Shown: positions 35,475 through 45,894, counted from the stretch's first letter. The stretch: DNA of 64,000 bases from Variovorax boronicumulans (GCF_019352895.1 NZ_JAAAFX010000007.1:291132-355131), one strand, 5' to 3'. Translations and numbers: made by a program. The notes: a model not told the origin generated them from the letters alone.

Positions 35475-37850
35475 CTAGCGGAACATGTCGAGGATGCTCT
35501 TGCGTTCCTCGTTCGACGGTGGCGTGCCGATCGGCGCGCCCGTGAGCGTTTCGGCCGGTGGCGTGTCGCCGTCGTCCATGCCCAGCGTCGCCACGCTGTG
35601 GCCAGGCGTGAAGTCGTCGAAGTACCAGGTGCCGTCGATCTGCACCAGGCCCTCGGGCGCGGTCGGCTCGACCACCGGCGTGCCCTGTAGCGCAGTCTTC
35701 ATGAAACCGGTCCACACCGGCAGGCTCAGGCTGCCGCCGGTCTCGCCGCGCACGCCCAGGCGGCGCGGCATGTCGTAGCCGATCCAGGCCACGCCCACCA
35801 GGCCGGGCTGGAAGCCGGCGAACCAGGTGTCGAGCGAATCGTTGGTGGTGCCGGTCTTGCCGTAGAGGTCGTCGCGGCGCAGCGCCTGCCAGGCCTTGCT
35901 GCCGGTGCCGCCCTTCATCACGCTGTTGAGCAGCGTGTTCATCACGAAGGCGTTGCGCGCCGGGATGGCGCGCGTCGATTCGTCCAGCACCGGTGGCGCG
36001 TTCTCGGTGAGCACGCGGTCGCGGGCATCGGTGACGCGCGTGATGAGCTGCGGGCTCACGCGGTAGCCGCCGTTGGCGAACACCGCATAGGCCGCGGCCA
36101 TCTGCATCGGCGTCACCGAACCCGCGCCCAGGGCCATCGGCAGGTTGGCCGGCTGCTTCTCGCGCTCGAAGCCGAAGCGCGTGACCCAGTCCTGTGCGTA
36201 GGAAGGGCTGATCGACTGCATCACGCGCAAGGTCACCATGTTCTTGGAAGCCATCAACGCACTGCGCAGACTCATCGGCCCTTCGAAGGTGCCTTCGAAG
36301 TTCTTCGGCTCCCAGGCCTGCCCGCCATTGGCCGCCGCATCGAAGGCCAGCGGCGCGTCGTTCACCACGGTGGTGGGCGTGAAGCCCTTCTCCAGCGCGG
36401 CCGAATAGATGAAGGGCTTGAAGCTCGAACCTGGCTGGCGCCAGGCCTGCGTCACGTGGTCGAACTTGCTCTTGCCGAAATCGAAGCCGCCCACCAGCGC
36501 CTTGACCGCGCCGTTGCGCGGGTCGAGCGCCACGAACGCGCCTTCGACTTCGGGCAACTGCGTGATCTCCCAATCGTCCTTCGCGCCCTTGGCGACGCGG
36601 ATCACCGCGCCACGCACCAGCCGCAGCGTTGCAGGCGCCTTGTCCGAGAGCGCGGCGCGCGCGGGCTGAAGGCCCTCGCCCGAGAGGGTCAGCAGGTCGC
36701 CGTTGGCACGCACCGCCACCAGGTTCTTGGCACTGGCCGACAGCACCACGGCGGCGATCACGTCACCGTTGTCGGGATGGTCGGCCAGGGCGTCCTCGAC
36801 CGCCTCGTCGAGCGCATTGGCTTCGGTCGGCAGGTCGACGAAGGCCTCGGGGCCGCGGTAGGGCTGGCGCCGCTCGTAGTCGAGGATGCCCTTGCGCAAG
36901 GAGCGGTAGGCGGCCGTCTGGTCGGCCGCGACCAGCGTGGTGTAGGCCTTGAGTCCGCGCGTGTAGGTGCTGTCGCCGTACTGCGCGAACAGCGTGCGCC
37001 GCACCGACTCGGCCACGTATTCGGCGTGCAGTTGCCGCGGGTCGGCGGCGTCGCGCAGCTGCAGCGGCTCCGTGGCTGCCTCGCTGGCTTGCGCGGCGGT
37101 GATCGCGCCGGTCTCCTGCATGCGCGCGAGCACGTGCAATTGGCGCGTGCGTGCTCGGCGCGGATTGCTCATCGGGTTGGCGCTGCGCGGCGCCTTCGGC
37201 AGGCCGGCCAGCATCGCGGCTTCGGCGATCGTGATGTCCTTGAGCGGCTTGCCGAAGTAGGCCTCGGATGCGGCGGCAAAGCCGTAGGACCGTTGGCCCA
37301 GGTAGATCTGGTTCAGGTAGATCTCGAGGATCTGGCCCTTGCTCAGCTGCCGCTCCAGCCGCAGGGCCAGCAGGGCTTCGGAAACCTTGCGGGTGTAGGT
37401 CTGTTCCGAGCTCAGGTAGACGTTGCGCGCCACCTGCTGTGTGATGGTCGATGCACCCTGGCGTGTGCCGTGGCGCAGGTTCGACAGCAGCGCGCGTGCG
37501 ATGCCCTTGGCGTCGATGCCGCCGTGCTCGTAGAAGCGCGCATCCTCGACGGCCAGCACCGCGTCCTTGAGCACCTTGGGCACGGCATCGATGGGCACCA
37601 GCTGGCGTCGTTCTTCACCGAACTCGCCGATCAGCTGGCCATCGGCCGTGTAGACCCGCAACGGCAGCTTGGGTTGGTAGTCGGCCAGGGCCGAGACGTC
37701 GGGCAGCTTCGCGTCGATGGTGCGCAAGGCGATGCCGCCCGCGGCGAGCAGCACCACGACGGCCGCCGCGCCGGCGATGGCACCGATGCGCAGCGTGCGG
37801 CGGCGCCGTGCCGCGCGATCGGAGGGAATGGGAGAAGGAAGAGAAGCCAT
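35475..37850 (-). CDS. Class A penicillin-binding protein (PBP1A-type)
   Basis: This bifunctional peptidoglycan synthase of 791 residues has an N-terminal membrane anchor (AIAGAAAVVVLLAAGGIAL). The GT51 glycosyltransferase domain includes EDARFYEHGGID with the catalytic Glu, GASTITQQVARN and RKVSEALLALRLE. The transpeptidase domain has the motifs SSFK (about 473), SKN (about 535) and KTGT (about 663). An insert between the domains (about 330-400) resembles the OB/ODD region of PBP1A. It is 15 bases downstream of creD, so the two likely form a creD-pbp operon. It converges on creC. Confidence 0.95.
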   Translation of the reverse strand: MASLPSPIPSDRAARRRRTLRIGAIAGAAAVVVLLAAGGIALRTIDAKLPDVSALADYQPKLPLRVYTADGQLIGEFGEERRQLVPIDAVPKVLKDAVLAVEDARFYEHGGIDAKGIARALLSNLRHGTRQGASTITQQVARNVYLSSEQTYTRKVSEALLALRLERQLSKGQILEIYLNQIYLGQRSYGFAAASEAYFGKPLKDITIAEAAMLAGLPKAPRSANPMSNPRRARTRQLHVLARMQETGAITAAQASEAATEPLQLRDAADPRQLHAEYVAESVRRTLFAQYGDSTYTRGLKAYTTLVAADQTAAYRSLRKGILDYERRQPYRGPEAFVDLPTEANALDEAVEDALADHPDNGDVIAAVVLSASAKNLVAVRANGDLLTLSGEGLQPARAALSDKAPATLRLVRGAVIRVAKGAKDDWEITQLPEVEGAFVALDPRNGAVKALVGGFDFGKSKFDHVTQAWRQPGSSFKPFIYSAALEKGFTPTTVVNDAPLAFDAAANGGQAWEPKNFEGTFEGPMSLRSALMASKNMVTLRVMQSISPSYAQDWVTRFGFEREKQPANLPMALGAGSVTPMQMAAAYAVFANGGYRVSPQLITRVTDARDRVLTENAPPVLDESTRAIPARNAFVMNTLLNSVMKGGTGSKAWQALRRDDLYGKTGTTNDSLDTWFAGFQPGLVGVAWIGYDMPRRLGVRGETGGSLSLPVWTGFMKTALQGTPVVEPTAPEGLVQIDGTWYFDDFTPGHSVATLGMDDGDTPPAETLTGAPIGTPPSNEERKSILDMFR

Positions 37851-37865
37851 CGGGAGTTCGGGAGA

Positions 37866-39407
37866 TCAGCGCGGGGTCGGCTCGGTCGGAGTCGCCGCGG
37901 GGCGCATCGGTTCCTGGCTTTCCGGGAGTACCTGGGTATTGCTGCGCGAAAGCGCATACCAGTCGACCTTGCGGGTTGCAAGCATCAGGGCGGCCAGCAT
38001 ACCGAAGGTCAGCAGGGCGCCCAGTAACAGCGCGTTGCTTTCCGAGGCCAGCAGGCCGTAGAGCGCGGCGTAGAGCACCGCCACATAGGCGCCGAAGCCC
38101 GCGCCGCGCCGCCAGCCGCCCAGTGCGGCGCTGAAGTAGATGGCCAGCAGCGCCACGCTCGCGCCCGCCGCGGCCGCATACGCGAGGCCGAACGCGAGCT
38201 TCTCGGACAAGGCGAGCAGCAGCAGGAAGAACAGCGCGATCGACAGGCCGACCAGGCCGTACTGCACCGTGTGCAGGCGCAGCCGGCCGAACAGCTCGGC
38301 CATGAAGGCGGCCATCAGCACCAGGCCGATGAACAGCGCGCCGTATTTGCCGGCGCGCGTGGACATCGCATAGACGTTCAGCGGCTGGGCCAGCGAGACG
38401 TCGAAGGTCTGCAGCGGGCCGGCCGGCGGCGCGGCATGCGTGGTCGATGCCATGGCCTCGACCGAGACCGAATCCCCGCGGGCCGGCGCGGCGCGCGCCA
38501 CCTCGACCGCCGAAGCGCTGGCCGTGGCACGGTCGTCGAGCCAGCCCGCGCGCACCTGCTCGCGCGCCGAGCTCACCAGCGAAGACACGCGCCAGCGTGC
38601 ATCGAAGCCCTTGGCGTCGACGCTGCGTTCGGCCGCGAGGAAGCGGCCGCCGAAGCGCGGATGCGCCCAGGGCGACTGCAGGTGCGCGGTGGTCTCGTCG
38701 GCGATGGGCACCAGCGACAGCGTCTCCTGCCCGACCACGCCGATCTTCATCTCGAAGGGCAGCGGCTTGCCGTCGAGCCAGGCCGTGAGCGCCGCGCCGC
38801 CGAGCGGTGCGTGGATGCCGGCGCCGAAGGCCTGCTCCGACAGGCCGGGCATGCGCTGCGCGAAGCGCAGCGTCTCGCCCTGCATGGTGAGCGTTGGCGA
38901 GCCGTCGAGGCCGCGCAGGTCGCTCAGGTTGAACACCACGTAGGGCGTGCGGAACTCCAGGTTGGTGTTCGGACCCAGGCGCTGCACCTTGCGCGATTCA
39001 AAGGGCGCGAAGCCGCCGCTCAGCGTGGCGTCGAGGGCATAGAACGGGATCTTGAAGATGCCCCGGTAGCGTTCCTGCGGCGCGAGCGCGCCTTCGATGT
39101 GCAGCTTGTCGGGGAACACCAGGTGCACGCGCTGGGCGCTGCGCTGCACGGTGCCGATCTCCTTGCCGCTGCTGTTGCGCTGCAGTTCGTTCCAGCGTTC
39201 GGTGTAGGGCACCACCAGTACCGGGCCGATCACGGTCTGCGGGCCGGTGTAGGTGCTCGCGAGTTCCTCGGCGGCCTCGCGCTGGCTGTCGCCACGGCCG
39301 CGGTTGAGCGTGTCGATCTCGCTGAGCGGAATGCACAGCAGCAAGGTCAGCACGATCAGCCCGAGCACCTTGGTCAGGATGGAGTTGCGGAGCATCTGAA
39401 AGAACAT
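37866..39407 (-). CDS. creD: CreD family inner-membrane protein
   Basis: CreD (513 residues) is the main CreBC-regulated membrane protein. It begins with a membrane helix (VLGLIVLTLLLCIPLSEI) and the signature GPQTVIGPVLVVPYTERW at about 54-71. A large periplasmic region follows, with RVHLVFPDKLHIEGALAPQERYRGIF and LRGLDGSPTLTMQGE. It ends with at least five C-terminal helices (from about 360). CreD is inducible by cell-wall damage, and its loss alters envelope stability in several species. A CreB box lies 94 bases upstream of its ATG. An AGGGGA ribosome site precedes the start. Confidence 0.93.
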   Translation of the reverse strand: MFFQMLRNSILTKVLGLIVLTLLLCIPLSEIDTLNRGRGDSQREAAEELASTYTGPQTVIGPVLVVPYTERWNELQRNSSGKEIGTVQRSAQRVHLVFPDKLHIEGALAPQERYRGIFKIPFYALDATLSGGFAPFESRKVQRLGPNTNLEFRTPYVVFNLSDLRGLDGSPTLTMQGETLRFAQRMPGLSEQAFGAGIHAPLGGAALTAWLDGKPLPFEMKIGVVGQETLSLVPIADETTAHLQSPWAHPRFGGRFLAAERSVDAKGFDARWRVSSLVSSAREQVRAGWLDDRATASASAVEVARAAPARGDSVSVEAMASTTHAAPPAGPLQTFDVSLAQPLNVYAMSTRAGKYGALFIGLVLMAAFMAELFGRLRLHTVQYGLVGLSIALFFLLLLALSEKLAFGLAYAAAAGASVALLAIYFSAALGGWRRGAGFGAYVAVLYAALYGLLASESNALLLGALLTFGMLAALMLATRKVDWYALSRSNTQVLPESQEPMRPAATPTEPTPR

Positions 39408-39500
39408 GTTGTTGTCCCCTGGGGGCGAAGGCCTTGGTGGCGATGCACCGATGCTCGCTTCGGCGTTGGAAGGCCGTATGAAGGCGTCGCGCACGCAGAC

Positions 39501-39516
39501 TTCACGCAGACTTCAC
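39501..39516. promoter_or_regulatory. CreB-binding site (cre/blr tag)
   Basis: TTCAC-GCAGAC-TTCAC matches the CreB recognition direct repeat TTCACnnnnnnTTCAC exactly. It forms part of a tandem GCAGACTTCAC repeat (39495-39516). It lies midway between the divergent creD and VIT/VWA genes and could serve both. Confidence 0.82.
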
Positions 39517-39623
39517 ACAGCACGCCGTCCCTTCGCACCGCCTTCCCCTGCGCGTCCGACAGTCCTTCCTGTGCCCCCGCCAAGGGGATCGCAGCAAGCA
39601 AGCATTCAAGAAGGAACGACGCC

Positions 39624-41690
39624 ATGCAACACCACACTTCGCGACCCGGACGCTGGCTCTGGGCCGGCACCCTGGCCCTGGCCACCACCGCTTTCGTGGC
39701 GCTCACCGCGCAGCCGCTGCATGCGCAGGAGGCCGCGCCGCGCGAGAAGACCGAGAGCCCGTATTTCTTCGTCAAGAGCGATGACCCGGCGGTCGACCAG
39801 CTGCCGCTGAAGAACACCGCGGTCGACGTGAAGATATCCGGCGTGATCGCCGATGTGACGGTCACGCAGACCTACCGCAACGAAGGCCAGCGTGCGATCG
39901 AGGCGCGCTATGTGTTCCCCGGTTCGACCAAGGCCGCGGTCAACGGACTCAACGTGCGACTGGGTGATCGCCTGATCACCGCGCAGATCCGCGAGAAGCA
40001 GCAGGCGCGCATCGAGTACGACGCGGCCAAGAAGGAAGGCAAGACCGCGGCGCTGCTCGAACAGCACCTGCCCAACGTGTTCCAGATGAACGTGGCCAAC
40101 ATCCTGCCCAACGACGAGGTCAAGGTCGAACTGCGCTACACCGAACTGCTGGTGCCCAACGCCGGCAACTACCAGTTCGTGTTTCCCACCGTGGTGGGCC
40201 CGCGCTACCGCAGCCCGGCGGCGGCGGAAAGCTCGCCGTTGCGCAACGTCGCGCAGCCCGTGCTGCATGCGGGCGTGCCGTCGAGCGCAGGCTTCCAGCT
40301 CAAGGTCGCGCTCGACACGCCCATGGGCTTGAAGGAAGTGCGCTCGGCCACGCATGCGATCGATGTGAAGAAGAGCGATGCCGACCGCCATGCGAGTGTC
40401 GCGCTCACTGCCACGCCGGAGTCCGCCTCGAACCGCGACTTCGTGCTCGACTACCGGTTGGCTGGCGAGAAGATCGAATCGGGCCTGATGCTCTACAAGG
40501 GCCAGGGCGAAGGCGCGGAGAACTTCTTCCTCGCAATGGTCGAGCCGCCCAAGTCGGTGGCGGCCAGCGCGATCTCGCCGCGCGACTACATCTTCGTGGT
40601 CGACATCTCGGGCTCGATGCACGGCTTTCCGCTGGACACCGCCAAGACCGTGCTCGAACGCCTGATCGGCGGCCTGCGCCCGAGCGACACCTTCAACGTG
40701 ATGCTGTTCTCGGGCAGCAACAAAATGCTGTCGCCGAAGTCGGTGCCGGCCTCGCGCGCCAACATCGAGCAGGCGCTGGCCACCATCAAGAACTACAGCG
40801 GCAGCGGCAGCACCGAGCTGATCCCGGCCCTCAAGCGCGTCTATGCCGAACCCAAGGCACCCAATGTGTCGCGCACCGTGGTGGTGGTGACCGACGGCTA
40901 TGTCGACGTCGAACGCGAGGCCTTCGACCTCGTGCGCCGCAACCTCTCCAAGGCCAACCTGTTCGCCTTCGGCATCGGTTCTTCCGTGAACCGCCACCTG
41001 ATGGAAGGCCTGGCACGCGCCGGCATGGGCGAGCCCTTCATCATCACCGACCCGATCCAGGCGCCCGAGCAGGCCGCGCGCTTCCGCCGCATGGTCGAGT
41101 CGCCGGTGCTGACCAATGTGCGTGCCACCTTCGGCGGCCTCGACGTGTACGACGTCGAGCCGAGCGTGTTGCCCGACGTGCTGGGCGAGCGTCCGGTGAT
41201 CGTGTTCGGCAAGTGGCGCGGCGAAGCCCGCGGCCGCGTGGTGATCGAAGGCCAGAGCGCCAGCGGACCCTACCGCGAAGAGGTCGAGATCGATGGCCGA
41301 ACGCCGCAGAACGCCGCCGCGCTGCGCTCCTTGTGGGCACGCCACCGCATCGCGGCGCTCAGCGACCAGGAATCGCTCGAAGGCGGCGACGCCTTCGCCA
41401 AGCGCATCACCGAGCTGGGCCTGAAGTACAGCCTGCTCACGCAGTACACCAGCTTCATCGCGGTCGACAAGGTGGTGCGCAACCCGGCGCCGCAGAACGC
41501 GGCCGGCGTCGACCAGCCTTCGCCGCTGTCCAAGGGCGTGGAAGACAGCGCGGTGGGCCAGGCCCTGGGCGCCGAGGTGCCCAGCACGCCCGAACCCGAG
41601 ATGCTGGGCGCGGTGGCCGTGGTGCTCGCGATGCTGGCCATGCTGCGCCGCCGCGCGCGCCGCAACGACACGCGTCGTTTCACATCCTGA
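39624..41690 (+). CDS. VIT/VWA-domain protein with exosortase-type C-terminal sorting signal
   Basis: The 688-residue secreted protein has a signal peptide (ALATTAFVALTAQPLHA, cleavage near 37). A VIT domain (about 60-190: GVIADVTVTQTYRNEGQRAIEARYVFPGS) and a VWA domain (about 318-490) follow. The MIDAS metal motif is FVVDISGSMHG (Asp at about 325), with the later VVVVTDGYVD. The C-terminus is a sorting signal: TPEPE (about 655), a 14-residue hydrophobic stretch and RRRARRN. This is what an exosortase cleaves. It is followed by the exosortase gene 14 bases later. An AAGGAACG site precedes the ATG. Confidence 0.88.
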   Translation: MQHHTSRPGRWLWAGTLALATTAFVALTAQPLHAQEAAPREKTESPYFFVKSDDPAVDQLPLKNTAVDVKISGVIADVTVTQTYRNEGQRAIEARYVFPGSTKAAVNGLNVRLGDRLITAQIREKQQARIEYDAAKKEGKTAALLEQHLPNVFQMNVANILPNDEVKVELRYTELLVPNAGNYQFVFPTVVGPRYRSPAAAESSPLRNVAQPVLHAGVPSSAGFQLKVALDTPMGLKEVRSATHAIDVKKSDADRHASVALTATPESASNRDFVLDYRLAGEKIESGLMLYKGQGEGAENFFLAMVEPPKSVAASAISPRDYIFVVDISGSMHGFPLDTAKTVLERLIGGLRPSDTFNVMLFSGSNKMLSPKSVPASRANIEQALATIKNYSGSGSTELIPALKRVYAEPKAPNVSRTVVVVTDGYVDVEREAFDLVRRNLSKANLFAFGIGSSVNRHLMEGLARAGMGEPFIITDPIQAPEQAARFRRMVESPVLTNVRATFGGLDVYDVEPSVLPDVLGERPVIVFGKWRGEARGRVVIEGQSASGPYREEVEIDGRTPQNAAALRSLWARHRIAALSDQESLEGGDAFAKRITELGLKYSLLTQYTSFIAVDKVVRNPAPQNAAGVDQPSPLSKGVEDSAVGQALGAEVPSTPEPEMLGAVAVVLAMLAMLRRRARRNDTRRFTS

Positions 41691-41704
41691 GCAGGAGTCC
41701 AGAG

Positions 41705-43141
41705 ATGTCGCTGGCTTCCATCGCCTCCACCCACCCACGCTTCATCGAGGGTGGCATCCGGCTCGACCGCGTGCCCGCCACCGCCTGGCTGGCGCTGCAG
41801 GGCCTGGCGCTCTGGCCGACCTGGACCTGGATGGTCGAGCGCATGCGTGACGGCTCCGACGATCCGCTGGGCCTGCTCGCGATCGCCGCGCTGGCGGCCC
41901 TGGTCTGGCAGGCGCGGCGCGAGCTGCGCGCCGCGCCGCGGCTGGGCTGGCTGCTGAGCGCGTCGCTGGGCACGCTGGCCGCCACGGTGCTGCATCCGGT
42001 GCTGCCGCCGCTGGCTGCGGGCCTGCTCGCGGTGCTGGCCTGGGCCTGCGGCCTGCTGGCCTTCCTGCCGCGCCGCATGGCCGCGGCCCCGGTGGCGGGG
42101 CTGGCGGTGCTGGCATTGCCGTTGCTGTCGTCGCTGCAGTTCTATGCCGGCTATCCCTTGCGCGTGCTCACCGCCGAGGCCAGCCGCTGGCTGCTGATGC
42201 CGGGCTTCGACGTGTCGCGCGAAGGCAGCACGCTGCTGGTCGACGGCCGGCTGGTGATCGTCGATGCACCCTGCTCGGGCGTGCAGATGGTGTGGCTGGG
42301 CTACTTCACCGCCTGTGTCGTCGCGCTGTGGGCGCGCCGCAGCGACCGCAGCTTCTTCGCGCGGCTGCCGCTGGTGGGTTTGCTGGTGCTGGCCGGCAAC
42401 ATCGTGCGCAACGCGATCCTCGTGGCCTTCGAGGGCGCGGACCAGCCGCTCGGACCATGGGCGCATGGCGCGCTGGGCCTGGTGCTGCTGGCCATCGTGT
42501 GCGGCGGCATCGCCGTGGCCATGGCGCGGCCCTCGGCCGCGCCGGCTGCAGGCCCGCAACCCAACCTGTCGGCGCTGCCCTGGCTCGACCGCTGGCTGGC
42601 CAACCGCTTCGTGCATCGTATCGCGCACAAGAGCCTGTTCGCCGCGGCGATGGGGCTGTGCACGCTGTTCTCGCTGGCCCAGGCGCTGCAAGCGCCGGCG
42701 GTGCCGTCGACGGTGTCGAGCTCGTTTCACGAATGGCCCGCCGAATGGGACGGCGCGCCGCTGCGGCCGCTGGCGTTGAGCGAGGTCGAGCACCGCTTCG
42801 CACAGCAATTTCCCGGCGCGATCGCGCGCCGCACCGATGGCGAATCGATGTTCGTGCTGCGCCAGGTGAAGGCGCCGACGCGCATGCTGCATCCGGCGGT
42901 CGACTGCTACCGCGCGCTGGGTTACCGTGTCGAGCAGGTACGGTTGGAAGAGGATGCGCAGCAGCGGCTCTGGCGCTGTTTTTCCGCCCAGCGCAAGCAA
43001 GGGCAGACTTTGCGTGTCTGCGAGCGCATCGTCGATGCCGACGGCCGCGCTTTCACCGACACTTCGGCCTGGTACTGGGCGGCGGCGGGTGGTCGGTCGC
43101 ACGGTCCCTGGCAGGCCGTGACCGTGGCGCGGCCGATGTGA
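41705..43141 (+). CDS. Exosortase with C-terminal EpsI-like domain
   Basis: The 478-residue inner-membrane transpeptidase-like protein has about eight helices in its N-terminal exosortase part. The catalytic triad is visible as Cys in VDAPCSGVQMVWLGYF (about 190), Arg in GNIVRNAILVAFEG (about 235) and His in GPWAHGALGLV (about 254). The C-terminal 150 residues (about 325-478) look like an EpsI/DUF3485-type periplasmic domain. The upstream VIT/VWA protein is the only local substrate, so this is a dedicated-target type. It may be the form called XrtQ, but I cannot confirm that name. Confidence 0.87.
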   Translation: MSLASIASTHPRFIEGGIRLDRVPATAWLALQGLALWPTWTWMVERMRDGSDDPLGLLAIAALAALVWQARRELRAAPRLGWLLSASLGTLAATVLHPVLPPLAAGLLAVLAWACGLLAFLPRRMAAAPVAGLAVLALPLLSSLQFYAGYPLRVLTAEASRWLLMPGFDVSREGSTLLVDGRLVIVDAPCSGVQMVWLGYFTACVVALWARRSDRSFFARLPLVGLLVLAGNIVRNAILVAFEGADQPLGPWAHGALGLVLLAIVCGGIAVAMARPSAAPAAGPQPNLSALPWLDRWLANRFVHRIAHKSLFAAAMGLCTLFSLAQALQAPAVPSTVSSSFHEWPAEWDGAPLRPLALSEVEHRFAQQFPGAIARRTDGESMFVLRQVKAPTRMLHPAVDCYRALGYRVEQVRLEEDAQQRLWRCFSAQRKQGQTLRVCERIVDADGRAFTDTSAWYWAAAGGRSHGPWQAVTVARPM

Positions 43142-43162
43142 GGATTTCGTGAGTCATTTGAT

Positions 43163-44446
43163 GTGAAGAAAACATTGCGTTTCGTGTTGCTGGGTTTGCT
43201 GGCGCTGGGCCTGACGGCCCTTGTCGCCCTGGTGCTGATCGTCCGGCTGGTGCTGGCCCCGGCCAGCGGCGAATGGGCGGCGCCGATCGCGCTCGGCCCG
43301 CTGCGCTTCGAGGTCGGGGTGCCGACCGCCATCCGGCTGGCGACCTCGAGCTGGTTCGCACCGCACCTGGCCGGCCATTCGATCAACACCTCGAGCGGCA
43401 CGCTGCAACTGGGCTGGAACGAAGCCGGCCAGAACCTCGAGATGCGCTGCGCGCCCTGCAGCGTCAACGTGCCCGCGCTGGGCGCGCAGCCGGTGCGTGT
43501 GGCGCAGCTGTTCGCCACGGTGCGGCGCGACGGCAACCAGCTGGCGGGTCGCTTCGAGGCCCAGCCCGAGGGGGCCGAAGGTGCGCAGGGCAATGCCCCG
43601 GCCACCCCCGACGCGCTCAAGGGCCACTGGGATGGCCGCCTCACGCAGCAGGCGCTGCATCTCACGGTGGACGCCGAGGACGCCCCGATCGCGCGCTGGT
43701 ATGCGGTGATGGTGCCGACGCTGCCCGAGCTCAAGCAGGCGCGCATCGCGGGCACGCTGGGCCTGCGCGCCCAGCTGGGCCTGCCCGAGGGTGCGCTCGC
43801 GCTGCAGCCGCGCATCGCGGGCTTCAGCGTGGACGGCCTGGGCTCCGAGGCCCTGCTGGGCGCGCGCAGCAGCTGCGGCGCCAGCGCCAAGCTGACCAAG
43901 GACAGCTGGCTGGCGCGCGCCGTGATCTCGGCCGAGGACCAGCGCTTCTTCACGCACCCGGGCTACGATCTGGAGGAACTGGGCGCGGCGCTGGCGGCCA
44001 ACCAGAAGCGCGGCGGCATCGAACGCGGCGGCAGCACGCTCACGCAGCAGCTGGCCAAGCTGGCGATCACCGGCAGCGAGCGCAGCGGCGAACGCAAGCT
44101 GCGCGAGCTGCTCTATGCGGTGGAAATGGAGCAGACGCTGGGCAAGGCGCGCATCCTGCAGCTCTACCTCGACAACGCCCCCTGGGGCGGCGCGCTGTGC
44201 GGTGCCGAGGCCGCGGCCAAGCGCTACTTCAACCGCAGCGCGCGCACGCTCGAACCCGCACAGGCGGCCTGGCTCGCGGCCATGCTGCACAAGCCTTCGG
44301 CCGAACTGGTGCAGTGGCAGACCACCGGCAGCATCGATGCCGCGCGTTTCAAGCGCGTGGCCGAAGGCATCCGGGGCATCAGCCGCGCCCAGCGCGAGGC
44401 CCTGCTCAAGGGCGTGGCGGCCGCGCGCTTCGTGGCGCCGTCCTGA
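43163..44446 (+). CDS. Stand-alone GT51 peptidoglycan glycosyltransferase
   Basis: The 427-residue protein has one N-terminal anchor (FVLLGLLALGLTALVALVLIV) and a 200-residue AsmA-like beta-rich region (about 40-235). A GT51 domain follows, with SAEDQRFFTHPGYD (catalytic Glu at about 256), GGSTLTQQLAK (about 289), the ILQLYLDNAPWG motif and AAWLAAMLHKP. It lacks a transpeptidase domain. This differs from typical MtgA, which has no such N-terminal region. It starts at GTG 43163, 21 bases after the exosortase stop, and closes the VIT/VWA-exosortase operon. Confidence 0.87.
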   Translation: MKKTLRFVLLGLLALGLTALVALVLIVRLVLAPASGEWAAPIALGPLRFEVGVPTAIRLATSSWFAPHLAGHSINTSSGTLQLGWNEAGQNLEMRCAPCSVNVPALGAQPVRVAQLFATVRRDGNQLAGRFEAQPEGAEGAQGNAPATPDALKGHWDGRLTQQALHLTVDAEDAPIARWYAVMVPTLPELKQARIAGTLGLRAQLGLPEGALALQPRIAGFSVDGLGSEALLGARSSCGASAKLTKDSWLARAVISAEDQRFFTHPGYDLEELGAALAANQKRGGIERGGSTLTQQLAKLAITGSERSGERKLRELLYAVEMEQTLGKARILQLYLDNAPWGGALCGAEAAAKRYFNRSARTLEPAQAAWLAAMLHKPSAELVQWQTTGSIDAARFKRVAEGIRGISRAQREALLKGVAAARFVAPS

Positions 44447-44452
44447 AGCCGG

Positions 44453-44608
44453 TCAAGTGCCGAGCTTCGAGACGATGTAGGCCAGCGTCGTGACCACCGT
44501 GATGTGGATCGCGTACGGTATGCGGTTCTCCGGCTGTGTGCCGGCCATGGCGATGACTGCGCCCACCAGCGTCAGCAAGCCGAGTCCGATCGTCGTCTGA
44601 AGGTCCAT
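44453..44608 (-). CDS. Small two-helix membrane protein
   Basis: This 51-residue frame is too short for routine detection. It encodes two hydrophobic segments (TIGLGLLTLVGAVIAMAGT and YAIHITVVTTLAYIVSKL) joined by QPENRIP. The hydrophobic pattern and coding-like codon use make it a plausible gene, though no strong ribosome site precedes the ATG. It ends 7 bases from the convergent GT51 gene. The purine-rich DNA at 44610-44700 (GGAAGG runs) upstream shows nothing else. Family unknown. Confidence 0.45.
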   Translation of the reverse strand: MDLQTTIGLGLLTLVGAVIAMAGTQPENRIPYAIHITVVTTLAYIVSKLGT

Positions 44609-44787
44609 GGTCTCGGGGGCGTCGAAGCGTCGCGGCGGCCCTTGACGGGGCCGCGGGGAGGAAGGAAGGGAAGGAGGGGTGAAGGAAGGGGGAAGCCGGG
44701 GCAGCAGGCGCCGATGTTAACGAGGCCGCTGCCAGATGCACGAAAGTGGTGCGGCCGGCGTGGCACATGTCTTGCGAAGCGGCTTCC

Positions 44788-45894
<1,107 letters not shown>

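Noticed and set aside
38271-39623. In-frame extension upstream of the VIT/VWA protein
   Set aside because: It overlaps creD antisense. The signal peptide and ribosome site place the start at 39624.
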